DNA from: an uncultured Lachnospiraceae bacterium
Lineage (GTDB): Bacteria > Bacillota > Clostridia > Lachnospirales > Lachnospiraceae
Assembly (NCBI GenBank): GCA_900551115.1
Contig: URUY01000003.1
Coordinates: 120,288-184,287, forward strand
Direction: 5' to 3'
Length of the DNA stretch: 64,000 nucleotides
Below are positions 61,514 through 64,000 of the stretch, in pieces. A model generated the notes under the pieces. It ran no database searches. It was given only the letters and a program-made list of their open reading frames with translations, and was not told the origin of the DNA. The translations under genes were made by a program, and so were the position numbers. Numbering within the stretch: the stretch's first letter is position 1; each line of letters opens with the position of its first letter.

Positions 61514-61547
61514 TATTTACTGTTAAGTGTTTATAAAACAGTAAATA
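61514..61547 (+). promoter_or_regulatory. Perfect 11-base inverted repeat in the leader
   Basis: TATTTACTGTT and AACAGTAAATA are perfectly complementary and separated by 12 bases. The repeat lies just after the predicted start site and before the AGGAGG of the zinc-ribbon gene. Confidence 0.55.
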
Positions 61548-61579
61548 CATAAGATAATTTTCACGAGGAGGAAAAGAAA

Positions 61580-62119
61580 ATGTTTTGTGGTAACTGTGGT
61601 AGTCAGATTCCTGACGGATCAAATGTATGTCCTAACTGCGGAGCAGCTCAGGCACAGAATGCAGCACCTCAGAATGCAGCACCTGTATATCAGGCGCCTG
61701 TATATCAGACACCGGTTGGAGCAGGTGTACCGAACAACAGCAATACCAATGCAACCATTGCAACTCTCTGCGGTGTTTTAAGCATTGTACTTGCTATTAT
61801 AGGCGGTATCATGTTTGGTGTAATTGGCGCCGGAATCGCTGTTGTATTAGGCATTGTTGCAATTGTTATGGGCATTAATGCAAAGAAACAGACCAATGGC
61901 GCAAAGGGATCCGCAGGCTTTGTCTGTGGTATTCTTGGTCTTGTATTTGGTGTTATCTTTGCAGCAGGCTGTGGTATCTGCGGTCTCAGCGAGCAGGCTA
62001 ATTATGGTACAAAAGGTTATACCTGCTACGGCTGCGTAGGTGGAAGCTGCATGGCTCAGAATGACATAAACGATGGAATAGAAGATATGTACGATGCATT
62101 GGAAGATTTTAACTGGTAA
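61580..62119 (+). CDS. Zinc-ribbon protein with DUF4190-like membrane part
   Basis: This 179-residue protein begins with a zinc ribbon (FCGNCGS, then CPNCGAA), then an Ala/Gln/Pro-rich linker, two or three membrane helices (ATLCGVLSIVLAIIGGI to about residue 100, and FVCGILGLVFGVIFAAGC) and a short tail with further Cys residues (YTCYGCVGGSCMAQND). It resembles the DUF4190 gene 600 bases upstream, but it has its own promoter, leader repeat and terminator. The role is unknown. Confidence 0.82.
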   Translation: MFCGNCGSQIPDGSNVCPNCGAAQAQNAAPQNAAPVYQAPVYQTPVGAGVPNNSNTNATIATLCGVLSIVLAIIGGIMFGVIGAGIAVVLGIVAIVMGINAKKQTNGAKGSAGFVCGILGLVFGVIFAAGCGICGLSEQANYGTKGYTCYGCVGGSCMAQNDINDGIEDMYDALEDFNW

Positions 62120-62170
62120 TTATTTCCCGGTATAAACACATTGTTTTAGTACAAAATTTTATTACTGAGT

Positions 62171-62201
62171 AAAGGGCTGTTGCTGGTGCAACAGCCTTTT
62201 T
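62171..62201 (+). terminator. Terminator after the zinc-ribbon gene
   Basis: GCTGTTGC and GCAACAGC form a perfect stem around TGGT, followed by five T. Confidence 0.85.
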
Positions 62202-62218
62202 AAAGCAAAGGAGACAGG

Positions 62219-63064
62219 ATGTTCCCATATATAAGTTTATCTGATACAATGACGGTTCCCCTTTACGGCCCGGTTTTTATAATTGGTTTTTTTGTGGCAT
62301 TGTATATAGCAAGAAAAATAGCGCCGGATTATAGCGTAAGCAGGGCAGATATTACCTATGGTGTTATTTACGGCGGCATTGGAATGCTTATTGGCGCAAA
62401 GCTTCTGTTTTTCTTTACGAAGCTTCCCAATATCATTTTTCATTTTGATGTTTACCTGAAATTATTAAAGGTGGCGCCGATTGAAGCATTTTCTTATGCT
62501 TTTGGAGGGCTTGTATTTTACGGTGGACTTATCGGCGCTTTTTTAGGGGTATATTATTATTGTTACCGTTTTAAGGTGTCCTTTGTGGGATTTTTGGATG
62601 TTTATGCACCGCTTATTCCCTTAGTACACGGGGTCGGAAGAATCGGCTGTTTTTTGGCAGGATGCTGTTACGGTATAGAATACCACGGTTTTGGCTGTAT
62701 ATATTTTCCTTACAACGAACTGGTTCCTGAGTTAAGCCAGGTGCCGCGTGTACCGGTACAATTGCTGGAGGCAGGCATGAACTTTATCATGTTTGGCATC
62801 TTATTCTGGCTTCTTCGGAAAAAGAAGATGCGTCCGGGACAGCTTATGGGAATTTACCTGCTGTACTATACGGTTGCCAGATATTTTCTGGAAATGCTCA
62901 GAGGAGATATTGCAAGAGGCAAGGTGGGCATATTTTCCACCTCACAGCTTATCAGTATTTTGATTCTGCCTGTGGGAATTGTGCTTGCCAGAGGAAAGTG
63001 GCTGCAAAAACGGATGGAAAAGAAGGAGTTGCAAAAGGATTTACAAGAGAAGGATTTACAATAA
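62219..63064 (+). CDS. lgt: Prolipoprotein diacylglyceryl transferase
   Basis: This 281-residue membrane enzyme attaches diacylglycerol to the Cys of lipoprotein precursors, the first step of lipoprotein maturation. The family signature reads HGVGRIGCFLAGCCYG near residue 140, with VPVQLLEA and ARYFLEMLRGD after it. Many lipoproteins in this window are its likely substrates. The C-terminus ends in a repeated KDLQEKDLQ encoded by a duplicated 12-mer. GGAGACAGG precedes the ATG. Confidence 0.94.
   Translation: MFPYISLSDTMTVPLYGPVFIIGFFVALYIARKIAPDYSVSRADITYGVIYGGIGMLIGAKLLFFFTKLPNIIFHFDVYLKLLKVAPIEAFSYAFGGLVFYGGLIGAFLGVYYYCYRFKVSFVGFLDVYAPLIPLVHGVGRIGCFLAGCCYGIEYHGFGCIYFPYNELVPELSQVPRVPVQLLEAGMNFIMFGILFWLLRKKKMRPGQLMGIYLLYYTVARYFLEMLRGDIARGKVGIFSTSQLISILILPVGIVLARGKWLQKRMEKKELQKDLQEKDLQ
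63035..63061 (+). repeat. Repeated 12-mer at the lgt 3' end
   Basis: AAGGATTTACAA occurs at 63035-63046 and 63050-63061 and codes for the repeated KDLQ at the protein end. Confidence 0.75.
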
Positions 63065-63119
63065 TACTTTTGGCAAAGCATGCATATACTTTCAGTAAAA
63101 GCAGGTATAAAGGCTTTTC

Positions 63120-63911
63120 ATGAAAAAAATTTTATTGCTGTTGCTGTTTGCCGCCATGTTTCTGTTTGGCAGAGCAGCCGGATATGTAGTGCATTATGTG
63201 GAGACTTCTTCAGACAAGATGCTTAAGACAGAGAACTGGGGGCTTGGTTTTGGCAAGGAAGGAACAACGCCTACAGGAAATGCTTCTGCCGAGGAACTGA
63301 AAAAATACGATGCTTATTACGCAGGGAACGGCGATAGCAAGGTAATTTATCTGACCTTTGACTGTGGTTATGAGAACGGCAATACGGCTCCTATACTGGA
63401 TGCGCTGAAAAAACATAATGCGTCCGCTTCCTTTTTTGTAGTGGGTCATTTCTTGGAATCAGCGCCTGAAATGGTAAAAAGAATGGTGGAAGAGGGGCAT
63501 ACAGTAGGCAATCACACCTACCATCATCCTGATATGTCCAAAATCTCTGACAAAAGCTCTTTTCAAAAAGAAATGGATGATGTGGCAACCCTGTTTGAAG
63601 AGATTACAGGACAGAAGATTTCCATGTATTACAGGCCGCCTCAGGGAAAATACAGTACGGACAATTTACAGATGGCAAAGGATTTGGGATATCAGACCTT
63701 CTTCTGGAGCCTTGCTTATGTGGATTGGTATCAGGATAAACAGCCCACAAAGGAAGAGGCCTTTAAGAAGCTACTTGGACGGATTCATCCGGGGGCAATT
63801 GTTCTCTTACATAGTACCTCTAAGACAAATGGAGAAATACTGGATGAACTGCTGACAAAATGGGAAGAGATGGGATATGAATTCAGACCGCTGTCGGATT
63901 TTTTCCAATAA
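63120..63911 (+). CDS. pdaA: Polysaccharide deacetylase, PdaA type
   Basis: This 263-residue exported protein has an N-terminal signal or anchor helix (about residues 4 to 22) and a NodB-type deacetylase domain. Motifs are LTFDCGYENG, NHTYHHPDM with the zinc His residues, YRPPQGKYS, and HPGAIVLLHS near the end. TFDCGYENG is typical of PdaA, which makes muramic delta-lactam in the spore cortex. That suggests the organism can sporulate, though this group also includes non-sporulating species. lgt is 55 bases upstream. Confidence 0.88.
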   Translation: MKKILLLLLFAAMFLFGRAAGYVVHYVETSSDKMLKTENWGLGFGKEGTTPTGNASAEELKKYDAYYAGNGDSKVIYLTFDCGYENGNTAPILDALKKHNASASFFVVGHFLESAPEMVKRMVEEGHTVGNHTYHHPDMSKISDKSSFQKEMDDVATLFEEITGQKISMYYRPPQGKYSTDNLQMAKDLGYQTFFWSLAYVDWYQDKQPTKEEAFKKLLGRIHPGAIVLLHSTSKTNGEILDELLTKWEEMGYEFRPLSDFFQ

Positions 63912-63946
63912 AAATTTTGTTTATAAAGCCTGATAAAAACAAAGGG

Positions 63947-63986
63947 GGTGTCGCAAAATCATCATTTTAGATGATTGAGCGGCACC
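63947..63986. repeat. 40-base imperfect palindrome near the window end
   Basis: GGTG with CACC, CGC with GCG, and AATCATC with GATGATT pair in nested order around ATTTTA. There is no T run after it, so it does not look like a simple terminator. It could be the end of an insertion element or a small palindromic repeat. Confidence 0.4.
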
Positions 63987-64000
63987 TTCGCTCTAGGGAA

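Overview
The window looks like chromosomal DNA of an anaerobic Firmicute, most likely a Lachnospiraceae-type gut Clostridium. The reasons are moderate GC with AT-rich spacers, AGGAGG-type ribosome binding sites, ferredoxin-linked indolepyruvate oxidoreductase, DUF1292, DUF5662, DUF1015 and GGGtGRT families, a PdaA-type deacetylase and many lipoproteins with short signal peptides. I see no rRNA, CRISPR array, complete insertion sequence or prophage. There is one tRNA, Thr(CGU).

Layout. 78-3428: a DUF1292 gene, then a GlgX-like protein that has lost its catalytic residues, a DUF5662 protein and a repeat protein rich in Asp, Arg and Cys. 3604-4872: a CheX-type phosphatase with an extra N-terminal region, followed by a CheY-like receiver. 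4998-8755 (minus): potABCD polyamine importer. 8998-11366: a lactonase-like beta-propeller, a conserved protein of unknown role and YccF. 11489-12589 (minus): aroC. 12919-23099: a glycan-use operon with an ABC importer, two uncharacterised lipoproteins, GH130, a frameshifted DUF1861 gene, GH13 and a LacI regulator. 23223-25885: a VanY-type carboxypeptidase, tgt and yajC. 26103-34321: leuB-iorA-iorB-paaK-ilvD-ilvB, which mixes branched-chain amino acid synthesis with 2-oxoacid:ferredoxin chemistry. 34338-38130: an L,D-transpeptidase, serC and serA. 38339-43147: a lipoprotein, an ECF sigma factor, a membrane partner protein and a large transglutaminase-like protein. 43245-48225: a small conserved protein, DUF1015, glgB, an MscS channel and tRNA-Thr. 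48337-49915 (minus): a NitT/TauT-type permease and ATPase with no binding protein. 50054-58502: argH, asd, an EAL protein with a dead GGDEF domain, a DUF234 ATPase, topB and a hexapeptide-repeat protein. 58630-63911: a NifU-like/GGGtGRT pair, a DUF4190/DUF2752/zinc-ribbon membrane cluster, lgt and pdaA. The last 50 bases hold a large imperfect palindrome that may be the edge of a mobile element.

How the genes fit together. The sugar operon has its own strong promoter and a LacI-type half-palindrome just after the predicted start site, with the regulator as its last gene. It probably imports an oligosaccharide and splits it inside the cell using mannoside-type (GH130) and alpha-glucoside-type (GH13) enzymes. 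The leuB to ilvB operon suggests that acyl or aryl acids can be activated to CoA esters and exchanged with 2-oxoacids through ferredoxin. Cell-envelope genes (VanY, L,D-transpeptidase, Lgt, PdaA, transglutaminase, MscS) are spread among the metabolic operons.

The observations most worth following are the catalytically dead GlgX homologue, the T7 frameshift in the DUF1861 gene, the unassigned lipoproteins of the glycan operon, the GGGtGRT pair behind a perfect palindrome, and repeated short duplications across stop codons. All family names come from reading the translations. No searches were run.
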